In this document: positions 1-6,851 of the stretch, one piece after another
Layout: every line of letters starts with the position of its first letter
Position numbering within the stretch: position 1 is the stretch's first letter
Assembly: GCF_900115005.1 (NCBI RefSeq)
Contig: NZ_FOUY01000039.1
Span: 1-55,716 of the forward strand
Source of the DNA: Pseudonocardia ammonioxydans
GTDB taxonomy: Bacteria > Actinomycetota > Actinomycetes > Mycobacteriales > Pseudonocardiaceae
Length of the DNA stretch: 55,716 nt
Direction: 5' to 3'
Notes under the pieces: generated by a model
What the model was told of the DNA's origin: nothing
The model's input: the letters and a program-made list of their open reading frames with translations, nothing else
Database searches by the model: none
Position numbers and translations under genes: made by a program

Positions 1-284
1 CGGGAGTTTCCGCCGTTGCGTCCGGCCGGATCGTGGGCCTGGTAGCCGAGATGGTCGGTGATCTCGCCCTCGAGCGCGGACTCCAGGACCCGCTTCGTGA
101 GCTGCGCGAGCAGGCCGTTCTCGCCGGTCAGGTCGAGCCCGTTCGCGCGGGCGCGGCCGGCGAGTTGGGCGATCAACTGCTCGTCGACCGCGTCGAGCCC
201 TGCCTGCGCGCCGTCATCATCGACGAGCTGCTCCTCGTCGGTCACGCTGTCGAGGTCGACCGGCTCAGCTGCTTGGTCTGTCAT
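1..284 (-). CDS. IS256-family (mutator-type) transposase, N-terminal fragment
   Basis: DDE transposase that would cut and paste the surrounding IS. About 94 N-terminal residues are visible and the gene runs off the left edge. The stretch LLAQLTKRVLESALEGEI followed by TDHLGYQAHDPAGRNGGNS is the conserved N-terminal block of IS256/MULE-type transposases, including the DHLGY and RNG motifs. The ATG at 284 is preceded by AAGGAG about 11 bases upstream. The catalytic DDE residues lie outside the window, so activity cannot be assessed. Confidence 0.85.
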   Translation of the reverse strand, partial: MTDQAAEPVDLDSVTDEEQLVDDDGAQAGLDAVDEQLIAQLAGRARANGLDLTGENGLLAQLTKRVLESALEGEITDHLGYQAHDPAGRNGGNS

Positions 285-332
285 CGGGTCCACACTCCTT
301 GATCGGAGTTACACCGATGTTCTTACAGTCCC
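1..332 (-). mobile_element. IS256-family insertion sequence, one end only
   Basis: This is the 5' part of a transposase gene plus the terminal region of the element. Reading the minus strand, the outer end starts near 332 with GGGACTGTAAGAACATCGGT, the style of terminal inverted repeat found in IS256-family elements, about 45 bases before the transposase start codon. The other end lies outside the window, so target-site duplication and completeness cannot be judged, and the exact border is approximate. Confidence 0.7.
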
Positions 333-567
333 AACCACCGTTCTAGAGGCGTCTTCCAGATGATCTCAGGGTCCGGCTGCGATGATCGCCAGGTGCTCGG
401 TGGAGGCGAGTCGACCGACAGGGCCTGGGCACGGATCGAGCCGTGCGGCCGGCCGATGAAGGTCGTGGGCGACGGCGACGTGATCACCGACAGGTGACCA
501 GGGGCCGGCGGTGGACGACGTCGTCGGCGTGCGGGCCGGAGTGGGCGACCGCGCCGAGGTGGGGAGA

Positions 568-1752
568 TCAGCCGGTCACGGTGGCCGGCCGGGTCTGGGC
601 GCGAGCGTCGAGCCCATGGATCCAGGCCAGCCACGGGTCGAGCCCGCCCAGCTTCTCGTCACGGGCGACGGCCTCGGGGCCGTCCGGCAGGTGCAGCAGG
701 TCCGAGGTGACCAGGGAACTGCGCTGGACCTGCCGGGTGCGGCTGCGACGGATCCGCTCGTAGAGGGCGAGGGCGCTCGCGTGGTCGTCCGACTCGGCGA
801 GCAGGTCGGCCAGCACCACGGCGTCCTCGATGGACTGGTTCGCGCCCTGGCCGTGGTGCGGGAGCATCGTGTGTGCGGCGTCGCCGAGGAGCACGACGCG
901 GCCCGCCGACCACCGTGTCAGCGGCGGCAGCGTGTAGAGCGGCCAGTGCGCCGACTGCGGTACCGCCTCGACCATCTCACGGACGGCCGGCGCCCAGCCG
1001 GAGAACGCCTCGGCCAGTGTCCCGGGCGCCGCCGAGGCAGGCCCAGGCCCGGCGGCCCAGGCGTCGGGCCCCTCCAGCACGGCCAGGAAGTTGACCTCCC
1101 CGCCGTCCGGGCCGATGGCGTAGTGCAGCAGGTGCGCGTCGGGACCCATCCAGAATTGGATCGCGCCCGGGTCCGGCAGCGTGGGCAGGCTGCTCACCGG
1201 GACGATCCCGCGGAAGCCCGAGGTCCCGGTGTAGACGGGTGTCGCGGCCGGGTCGACCAGGCCACGCAGTCGTGAGTGGACACCGTCGGCGCCGACGACG
1301 ACCGACGCGGTCACCGTCTCCCCGGACGCGAGGGTGAGTGTGCCGTCGCTGTCGGCGGACACGACGTCGCTGTTCAGCCGGATCATCCCGGGCGGGCAGG
1401 CGCCGGACAGGATCCGCTGGAACTCCGCCCGGTGAATGCCCAGGTAGGGGGCTCCGAACCGGCGACGGTAGGAGCCGTCGAGCCCGACCGGGAACGCGGT
1501 GACCCGGTCGTGGGTGCGCCAGCCGCGGTGGATCAGCTCGGTCGGCTGGGTGGCGACGGCCTCCAGCTCGCCGAGCAGGCCCAGCTCATCCATCGGGCGC
1601 AACCCGTTCGCGGACAACGCCACCGCGGCGCCGACCTCGCGCAGCTCCTCCGCACGTTCGAACACGGTCACCGGGACGCCGCGTGCGTGTAGTGACAGGG
1701 CCAGTGTCAGCCCGCCGATCCCGGCCCCGACGATCGCCACCGATCCGTCCAT
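568..1752 (-). CDS. FAD-dependent aromatic-type monooxygenase (PHBH/UbiH fold)
   Basis: Predicted soluble class A flavoprotein monooxygenase of 394 residues, the normal family length, using NAD(P)H and O2 to hydroxylate an aromatic or related ring. The N-terminus has the dinucleotide-binding motif VGAGIGG followed by an acidic strand end (FERAEE). A DG motif is seen in GADGVHSRLR, and the second FAD motif GDAAHTMLPHHGQGANQSIE (GD box) lies at roughly residue 280-300. ATG 1752 was chosen because the protein then begins a few residues before the Rossmann motif. No Shine-Dalgarno is visible, but CAGGAT lies six bases upstream, compatible with leaderless transcription. It is divergent from the hydrolase at 1907. 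Substrate unknown; 3-hydroxybenzoate or salicylate hydroxylases are the nearest well-known relatives. Confidence 0.85.
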   Translation of the reverse strand: MDGSVAIVGAGIGGLTLALSLHARGVPVTVFERAEELREVGAAVALSANGLRPMDELGLLGELEAVATQPTELIHRGWRTHDRVTAFPVGLDGSYRRRFGAPYLGIHRAEFQRILSGACPPGMIRLNSDVVSADSDGTLTLASGETVTASVVVGADGVHSRLRGLVDPAATPVYTGTSGFRGIVPVSSLPTLPDPGAIQFWMGPDAHLLHYAIGPDGGEVNFLAVLEGPDAWAAGPGPASAAPGTLAEAFSGWAPAVREMVEAVPQSAHWPLYTLPPLTRWSAGRVVLLGDAAHTMLPHHGQGANQSIEDAVVLADLLAESDDHASALALYERIRRSRTRQVQRSSLVTSDLLHLPDGPEAVARDEKLGGLDPWLAWIHGLDARAQTRPATVTG

Positions 1753-1906
1753 GCCCGGATCCTGACACGCAGCCGCGCCGTTGTCCCTGACCCGGTGCGT
1801 CCCGGTCGTGACCGAGATCGTCCATGTCCCGTCGGACACTGCCGATTCCGGCGGGGGCCACGCAGAATGCTGCCTGGGCCCCGGCCCCCGACCAGGAGGT
1901 ACACCG

Positions 1907-2617
1907 ATGTCCGAGACGTTCGTTCTGGTGACCGGTGCGTGGCACGGCGGCTGGGCCTGGCGTCCGGTGGCCGAGCGACTGCGCGCGGCAGGCCACCGGG
2001 TGTTCACCCCGACCCTGCCCGGGCTCGCGGACGGTGACGACCCGACGCGGTACCGGCTCGCCGACACCGTCGACGCGGTCGCCGGCCTCATCGAGAAGCA
2101 CGACCTGCAGGACGTGACCCTCGTCGGCCACAGCTGGGGCGGTTACGTGGTCACCGGCGCCGCGCACCGCGTCACGGGGCGCTTGCGCAAGCTCGTCTAC
2201 TGGAGCGCGTTCGTCCCGGCGGCGGGCCGCTCGCTCCACGACGAGGTTCCGCCGCAGTACCAGCAGCTGTTCGAGGCCCAGGCGGAGGCGTCGGGGAACA
2301 ACTCGGTGGCCCTGCCGCTCGAGGTGTGGCAGCAGGCGTTCATGAACGACGCCTCCGAGGACGTGCAGCGCACGGTCCACGCGCTGCTGGTGCCGCAGCC
2401 GATGCAGTACTTCACCGAGACCGTCGACCCGCTCGAGCCGGGGGCCGTCCCGGTCGCCTACGTGCTGAGCAGCGACGACGTCGCGCTCCCGCCCGGCGAG
2501 TACGGCTGGGCTCGGTTCGCCGAGCGTCTCGGGGTCACCCCGATCCCGGTGCCGGGCAGCCACGAGGGCTGCTTCACGCAGCCGGAGGCGCTCGCCGCGG
2601 CGCTGCTCGAGGCCTGA
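1907..2617 (+). CDS. alpha/beta hydrolase (esterase, MES/EstC-like)
   Basis: Serine hydrolase of 236 residues with a complete alpha/beta-hydrolase layout. The oxyanion region is VTGAWHGGWAW near residue 7, the nucleophile elbow is GHSWGG near residue 71, and the catalytic histidine sits in GSHEGCFTQPEALA close to the C-terminus. The family contains small carboxylesterases such as methyl-salicylate esterases and pyrethroid hydrolases. ATG 1907 has a strong AGGAGGT six bases upstream, so this start is secure. The gene is divergent from the FAD monooxygenase; the pair may act on one aromatic ester, but nothing in the sequence proves it. Cytoplasmic, no signal peptide. Confidence 0.85.
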   Translation: MSETFVLVTGAWHGGWAWRPVAERLRAAGHRVFTPTLPGLADGDDPTRYRLADTVDAVAGLIEKHDLQDVTLVGHSWGGYVVTGAAHRVTGRLRKLVYWSAFVPAAGRSLHDEVPPQYQQLFEAQAEASGNNSVALPLEVWQQAFMNDASEDVQRTVHALLVPQPMQYFTETVDPLEPGAVPVAYVLSSDDVALPPGEYGWARFAERLGVTPIPVPGSHEGCFTQPEALAAALLEA

Positions 2618-2830
2618 TGCCCGCCGGACGGCCGAGGCCCGCCGGGCGGTCCCAGCCGCTGGAGGGGCGACGGCGCCCGGACGGCCGAGGCTCACCGGAC
2701 GGCCGACAGCCGCCGGAGTGCCGACAGCCGCTGGACGGCCGACAACCGGCAGAGAGCCGTCAGCCGTCGGACGGTCCGCGCCCGCCGGACGGCCCACACT
2801 CGCTAGACGGCCGGGCCGCCGCACGGCCGA
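2618..2830. repeat. degenerate GC-rich tandem repeat after the hydrolase gene
   Basis: About 210 bases made of imperfect copies of a 15-18 base unit resembling CCGACAGCCGCTGGACGG. All three forward frames read through much of it as low-complexity Arg/Pro/Gly/Asp sequence, which explains spurious open frames here. No gene is supported in this stretch. It lies between the hydrolase stop and the YccF gene and could form strong secondary structure. Confidence 0.6.
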
Positions 2831-2936
2831 CGGCTCGGGGCCGGTTGCCGCACCGGGGTGAGCGTGCTCCCGGGTCCGGGTCGGCATCGGGGTGAACCCC
2901 GGTATGACCACCGGGCAGAACGGGCATCCTGGACCC

Positions 2937-3344
2937 ATGCTGCGGCTCGTCCTGAACGTGATCTGGCTGGTGCTCTCGGGGTTCTGGCTGTTCCTCGGCT
3001 ATCTGGCCGCCGGGATCGTCGCCTGCCTGCTGATCGTCACCATCCCGTTCGGCATCGCGTCGTTCCGGATCGGGGTCTACGCGTTGTGGCCGTTCGGCCG
3101 CGACGTCGTACGCCGGCCGACGGCGGGCGCGGCGTCGACGATCGGCAACGTCCTGTGGATCATCCTGTTCGGATGGTGGCTCGTCCTCGGGCACATCGGG
3201 ACCGCGCTGGCGCTGGCCGTCACGATCATCGGACTGCCGATGGCCTGGGCGAACCTGAAGCTGATCCCCGTCTCGCTGCTGCCGTTGGGGTCGCAGATCG
3301 TCGACGCCGGCACGTACGTGCCCGGCTCACGCATCGCCGGCTGA
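2937..3344 (+). CDS. YccF domain inner-membrane protein
   Basis: Small membrane protein of 135 residues with two YccF domains in tandem: one begins LRLVLNVIWLVLSGFW and the second TIGNVLWIILFGWWLVLG, each followed by a hydrophobic helix and an IPFG- or LPMA-type turn. Four membrane segments are predicted, at about residues 5-25, 27-45, 60-80 and 85-105. The family is widespread and of unknown function. ATG 2937 matches the usual family N-terminus; ATG 2904 in the same frame would add 11 polar residues and has no better upstream signal. CATCCT lies six bases before the chosen start. Confidence 0.8.
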   Translation: MLRLVLNVIWLVLSGFWLFLGYLAAGIVACLLIVTIPFGIASFRIGVYALWPFGRDVVRRPTAGAASTIGNVLWIILFGWWLVLGHIGTALALAVTIIGLPMAWANLKLIPVSLLPLGSQIVDAGTYVPGSRIAG

Positions 3345-3446
3345 GCCGAGCGGGTCAGGCCGGGGCTGAGCCGGGTGAGGCCGGGGCAGGCAGTCCGGGC
3401 CGACCCGGGTGACGCCGGGCGGAGCCGAGCCGTGTGACGGGTCGCG

Positions 3447-4712
3447 TCACTCGGGATCGGCGAGGAACTCCACACCCGCCCGGTGCAGCAGGCCCGGGTC
3501 GTGCACCCCGCACAGCTCGCGGGCCGAGTGCATGGACAGCACCGGGATGCCGACGTCGATCGTCCGGATCCCCAGCCGGGTCGCCATGATCGGTCCGACG
3601 GTCGAGCCGCAGGGCACGGTGTTCTTCGAGACGAAGACCTGGTTCGGCACCCCCGCGGTGCGGCAGGCACGCTTCCAGGCCGCGGCGCCGGGTGCGTCGG
3701 TGGCGTAGCGCTGCACCGCGTTGACCTTGAGCGACGGGCCCCGGTTCGGCACCGACAGGTGGTGCGGGTCGTGCTTGTCCAGGTGGTTCGGGTGGGCGGC
3801 GTGCGTGACGTCCACGGACAGGCAGCGGGACCGGGCGAACACCGTCCGCCGGGCCTCGAACCCACCGGCCAGCCGGGTCAGCACCGTCTCCAGCAGCGGG
3901 CCCGCGGCGCCGGTGGCGGTGTCGGAGCCGACCTCCTCGTGGTCGAACCCGACGAACACCGGGACGGTCGCCGGGTCCCGCCCGGCGGCGCTGATCAGCG
4001 CGGTCACCCCGGCGTGCACCGAGGCCAGGTTGTCCAGCCGGGGTGCCGCCATCAGCTCGTCGTCGCGGCCCAGCAGGGCGGGCGGGGTGAGGTCGTGGGT
4101 GAACAGGTCGTGCGCGGCGACCTCCTCCGGGTCCTCGTCGACGCCGACGGCCAGGAACTCGACGAGCGCGCCGTCGTCCGGGGTGCCCAGGCCCCAGACC
4201 GGCAGCAGGTGCTGCTGCGGGTCCAGGGTCAGGCCCTGGTTCACCCCCCGGTCGAGGTGGATCGCCAGCTGCGGGATGCGCAGCAGCGGCCGGTCCACCC
4301 GCACCGGGACGACCCGGCCGTCGTAGAACGCCAGGCGCCCGGCCAGCCCCAGGTCCCGGTCGAGCCAGGAGTTCCACAGTGCCCCGCCGTAGACCTCGAC
4401 GCCGACCTGGCGCCAGCCGGCCGTGCCGACGTCCGGGTTCGGCTTGACCTTGAACCCGGGGGAGTCGGTGTGCGCGGCGAAGACCCGCAGCGGCCGCTCC
4501 GCCGGGATCTCCGGCTGCCACCAGGCCAGGATCGTGCCGTCGCGCACCAGGTAGCGGCCACCGGCGCCCTCGACCCACGGCCCGTCCTCGGGCTGCTCGA
4601 CGAACCCGGCCGCGGACAGCCGGCGGACGGCCTCGGCCACCGCGTGGTACGGCGACGGGCTCGCGGTCAGGAACGAGGCGAGGTCACGTGCTGCGTCGGT
4701 CACGTAGGGCAT
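3447..4712 (-). CDS. M18 family aspartyl aminopeptidase
   Basis: Cytoplasmic zinc aminopeptidase of 421 residues that removes acidic N-terminal residues from peptides. Family features in order: DLASFLTASPSPYHAV at the N-terminus, the first zinc-ligand motif AAHTDSPGFK, GGALWNSWLDRDLGLAGR, the region from APRLDNLASVHAG to GFDHEEVGS with metal and catalytic residues, and a C-terminal IPVLSMHSARE segment bearing another histidine. Length is typical. The ATG at 4712 is only ten bases from the start of the divergent GMC gene, leaving no room for a Shine-Dalgarno. This could be a leaderless transcript or the true start could be slightly internal. Confidence 0.92.
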   Translation of the reverse strand: MPYVTDAARDLASFLTASPSPYHAVAEAVRRLSAAGFVEQPEDGPWVEGAGGRYLVRDGTILAWWQPEIPAERPLRVFAAHTDSPGFKVKPNPDVGTAGWRQVGVEVYGGALWNSWLDRDLGLAGRLAFYDGRVVPVRVDRPLLRIPQLAIHLDRGVNQGLTLDPQQHLLPVWGLGTPDDGALVEFLAVGVDEDPEEVAAHDLFTHDLTPPALLGRDDELMAAPRLDNLASVHAGVTALISAAGRDPATVPVFVGFDHEEVGSDTATGAAGPLLETVLTRLAGGFEARRTVFARSRCLSVDVTHAAHPNHLDKHDPHHLSVPNRGPSLKVNAVQRYATDAPGAAAWKRACRTAGVPNQVFVSKNTVPCGSTVGPIMATRLGIRTIDVGIPVLSMHSARELCGVHDPGLLHRAGVEFLADPE

Positions 4713-4722
4713 CCTGGCAGCA

Positions 4723-6222
4723 ATGACGGGAAGTGCGAGGACGGACGTCCACGACGTGGTGGTGGTCGGTGCGGGCTCCGCCGGTTGCGCGCTCGCGGGC
4801 CGGCTCGCCGCCCGTGGTGTCCGGACGGCGCTGGTGGAGGCCGGGAGCGTCGTCGTCCCGCCGGACGCCACGCCGATCGCCTCGCTCGCCGCCACCACCC
4901 CGGGCCACGTGCTGAACTGGGCCTACCGCGCGATCCTCTGCGAGGGCCGGGAGATCACGGTGCCCCGCGGGCGGGTGCTCGGTGGCTCCGGCGCGGTCAA
5001 CGGCGGCTACTTCGTCCGCGCGCTGCCCGCCGACTTCAGCGACTGGGGCGTGCCCGGGTGGTCCTACGAGGACGTCCTGCCCTATTACCGGCGGCTCGAA
5101 CGCGACCTGGACTTCTGTCTCTCCGATGTGCACGGTGACGCCGGGCCGCTGCGGATCTCCCGGCCCGCCGGCCGGCTGCGCGCCCCGGTCACCGACCCGT
5201 TCCTGGCGGCCTGCGCCACGATCGGGTACCCGGCGGAGCCGGACAAGAACGGCGGCGGCCCGCCCGGTGCGGGACCGGTCCCGACCAACGCCGTCGACGG
5301 CAGGCGGGTCAGCTCGGCGACCGCGTACCTCCCCCCGCCGTGGGGCGACGGCGAGTGGCAGGACGCGCTGACCGTGTACGGCGGGCAGGCCGTCGAGTCC
5401 CTGCTGCTCGAGGGCGACCGGGTGTACGGCGTGCGGACCGGGGACGCCGAGCTGCACGCCGGCGAGGTCGTGGTCGCGGCGGGTGCGGTGGGCACCCCGG
5501 CCCTGCTGCAGCGCTCCGGGATCGGGCCGGAGGACACGCTGCGTGCGGCGGGCGTCGCCACGCGGCACGAGCTCCCCGGGGTCGGCCGCGGCTGGTCGGA
5601 CCACCCGTCGGTGTTCCTGCCGCTGCGCAGCGGCCTGCCCGACCCGCACCCGGACGCCGTCGCGGCCCAGGCCTCGCTCAACGTCGACTCGGGCACCGAC
5701 CCGGCCGGCGACCTGGAGGTGCTGCTGTTCGCGCACCCGTTCGCACCGGGCGGGCCCGCCCACCTGATGTGCGCGGTGCAGCGCCCGGACAGCCGCGGGC
5801 TGCTCGCGATCACCTCGCCGGACCACGCCGACCCGCCCCGGCTGGACTACCGCTACCTGCGCAGCACGTCGGACCGGCACCGGATGCGGGCCGCGGTGCG
5901 GATCGCGGCGGAGGTCCTGCGGGCCGCCGGGTGGGACCGGGCCGGTCCCGACGACGGCGGCCCGGCCGGCTGGGAGCTCGGCAACGACACCCGGCTGGAC
6001 GAGTGGATCCACAACCGGTTGACCACCTCGGTGCACCTGTCGGGCAGCGCCGCCATGGGGACCGGGCAGGACGCCGTCGTCGGTCCGGACCTGCGGGTGC
6101 AGGGCCTGAGCGGGCTGCGGGTGGCGGACACCTCGATCCTGCCTGCGGTTCCCCGGCGCGGCCCGGCGGCGACCGCGGTGATGATCGGGGAGCGGGCGGC
6201 GGACCTGGTGTTCTCCGGCTGA
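4723..6222 (+). CDS. GMC family FAD oxidoreductase
   Basis: Glucose-methanol-choline type flavoprotein of 499 residues, expected to oxidise an alcohol. The N-terminal FAD site is VVVGAGSAGCALAGRL near residue 13, the GMC signature 1 region is PRGRVLGGSGAVNGGYFVRA near residue 80, and the C-terminal catalytic histidine region is VHLSGSAAMG near residue 437. The second catalytic His/Asn usually found about 40 residues later is not obvious (PAVPRRGPAATA). The GGYFVRA block and overall length resemble GMC enzymes of the mycofactocin-associated group, but no mycofactocin gene is in the window. Start-to-start spacing to the divergent M18 gene is ten bases. Confidence 0.87.
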   Translation: MTGSARTDVHDVVVVGAGSAGCALAGRLAARGVRTALVEAGSVVVPPDATPIASLAATTPGHVLNWAYRAILCEGREITVPRGRVLGGSGAVNGGYFVRALPADFSDWGVPGWSYEDVLPYYRRLERDLDFCLSDVHGDAGPLRISRPAGRLRAPVTDPFLAACATIGYPAEPDKNGGGPPGAGPVPTNAVDGRRVSSATAYLPPPWGDGEWQDALTVYGGQAVESLLLEGDRVYGVRTGDAELHAGEVVVAAGAVGTPALLQRSGIGPEDTLRAAGVATRHELPGVGRGWSDHPSVFLPLRSGLPDPHPDAVAAQASLNVDSGTDPAGDLEVLLFAHPFAPGGPAHLMCAVQRPDSRGLLAITSPDHADPPRLDYRYLRSTSDRHRMRAAVRIAAEVLRAAGWDRAGPDDGGPAGWELGNDTRLDEWIHNRLTTSVHLSGSAAMGTGQDAVVGPDLRVQGLSGLRVADTSILPAVPRRGPAATAVMIGERAADLVFSG

Positions 6223-6233
6223 GGCCCCCGGCG

Positions 6234-6300
6234 TACCGAGGTTCCAGGCGCACCGAAGTTCCAGATGCACCGAAGTTCCGGATGCACCGAAGTCCCTGGC
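6234..6300. repeat. 17-bp tandem repeat, about four copies
   Basis: Unit CACCGAAGTTCCAGATG, with copies starting at 6234 (variant), 6251, 6268 and 6285 (variant, truncated). It directly follows the GMC stop codon. The same period and a shared CACCG core (on the opposite strand) occur in the array at 19933. No spacers are present, so this is not CRISPR. Confidence 0.85.
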
Positions 6301-6320
6301 ACGGCGCCGTGGTCGGGTCG

Positions 6321-6326
6321 TACCGT
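6321..6326 (+). promoter_or_regulatory. leaderless-type -10 box TACCGT for the GNAT gene
   Basis: TACCGT fits the actinobacterial -10 consensus TAnnnT and ends seven bases before the GTG start at 6334. No Shine-Dalgarno is present, so transcription probably begins at or next to the start codon. Confidence 0.5.
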
Positions 6327-6333
6327 CCGCGGG

Positions 6334-6831
6334 GTGATCCGGCGGGGGACCGCCGCGGACGTCGCGGCCATGCGGCGGATCGAGCGCGCCGCGGGCGAGC
6401 CGTTCCGCGAGATCGGGCTCGACGTGGTCGCCGACGACGAGCCGCCGCCCGCCGCCGTGCTCGCCGCGTACGTGACCGAGGGCCACGCGTTCGTCGACGA
6501 GCGCGGTGGGGAGCCGGTCGGTTACCTGATCACCGAGATCGTCGACGGCTGCGCGCACCTGGAACAGGTCTCGGTGCTGCCCCGGCTGCGCGGACGGCGG
6601 ATCGGCGAAGGCCTGGTCGAGCACCTCGCCGGCTGGGCCCGGGACCGGCGGCTGCCCGCGCTGACGCTGACGACCTACCGGGACGTGCCGTGGAACGGGC
6701 CGTACTGGGTGCGGCTCGGGTTCCGGGAGCTGGTCGGGCTCGGCCCCGGGCTGCAGGCGATCCGGGACGCCGAGATCGCCCGCGGCCTGGACGTGTGGCC
6801 ACGCCTGGCGATGCGCCGCGACCTGCAGTGA
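6334..6831 (+). CDS. GNAT family N-acetyltransferase
   Basis: Acetyl-CoA dependent acyltransferase of 165 residues. The GNAT fold is clear: VIRRGTAADVAAMRRIERAA at the start, GYLITEIVDGCAHLEQVSVLP (strands 3-4), and the acetyl-CoA pyrophosphate loop LRGRRIGEGLVEHL (R-x-x-G-x-G/A type) near residue 90, then the YRDVPWNGPYWVRLGFRE segment typical of motif B. GTG 6334 was chosen because it begins exactly at the domain and has a TACCGT -10 box just upstream. An in-frame ATG at 6265 lies inside the 17-bp repeat and is unlikely. The target amine is unknown. Confidence 0.8.
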   Translation: MIRRGTAADVAAMRRIERAAGEPFREIGLDVVADDEPPPAAVLAAYVTEGHAFVDERGGEPVGYLITEIVDGCAHLEQVSVLPRLRGRRIGEGLVEHLAGWARDRRLPALTLTTYRDVPWNGPYWVRLGFRELVGLGPGLQAIRDAEIARGLDVWPRLAMRRDLQ

Positions 6832-6837
6832 TCGACG

Positions 6838-6843
6838 TAGGGT
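6838..6843 (+). promoter_or_regulatory. leaderless-type -10 box TAGGGT for the M3 peptidase gene
   Basis: TAGGGT ends eight bases before ATG 6852, and no Shine-Dalgarno lies between. It overlaps the region just after the GNAT stop, so the peptidase may have its own promoter. Confidence 0.5.
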
Positions 6844-6851
6844 CGGACGGC

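Noticed and set aside
323..634. A small minus-strand gene between the IS end and the FAD monooxygenase
   Set aside because: No ribosome site or domain, it overlaps the IS end and the 3' end of the monooxygenase gene; treated as noncoding.
1753..2091. N-terminal extension of the FAD monooxygenase
   Set aside because: The frame is open upstream, but this part overlaps the well-supported hydrolase gene and precedes the normal Rossmann start.
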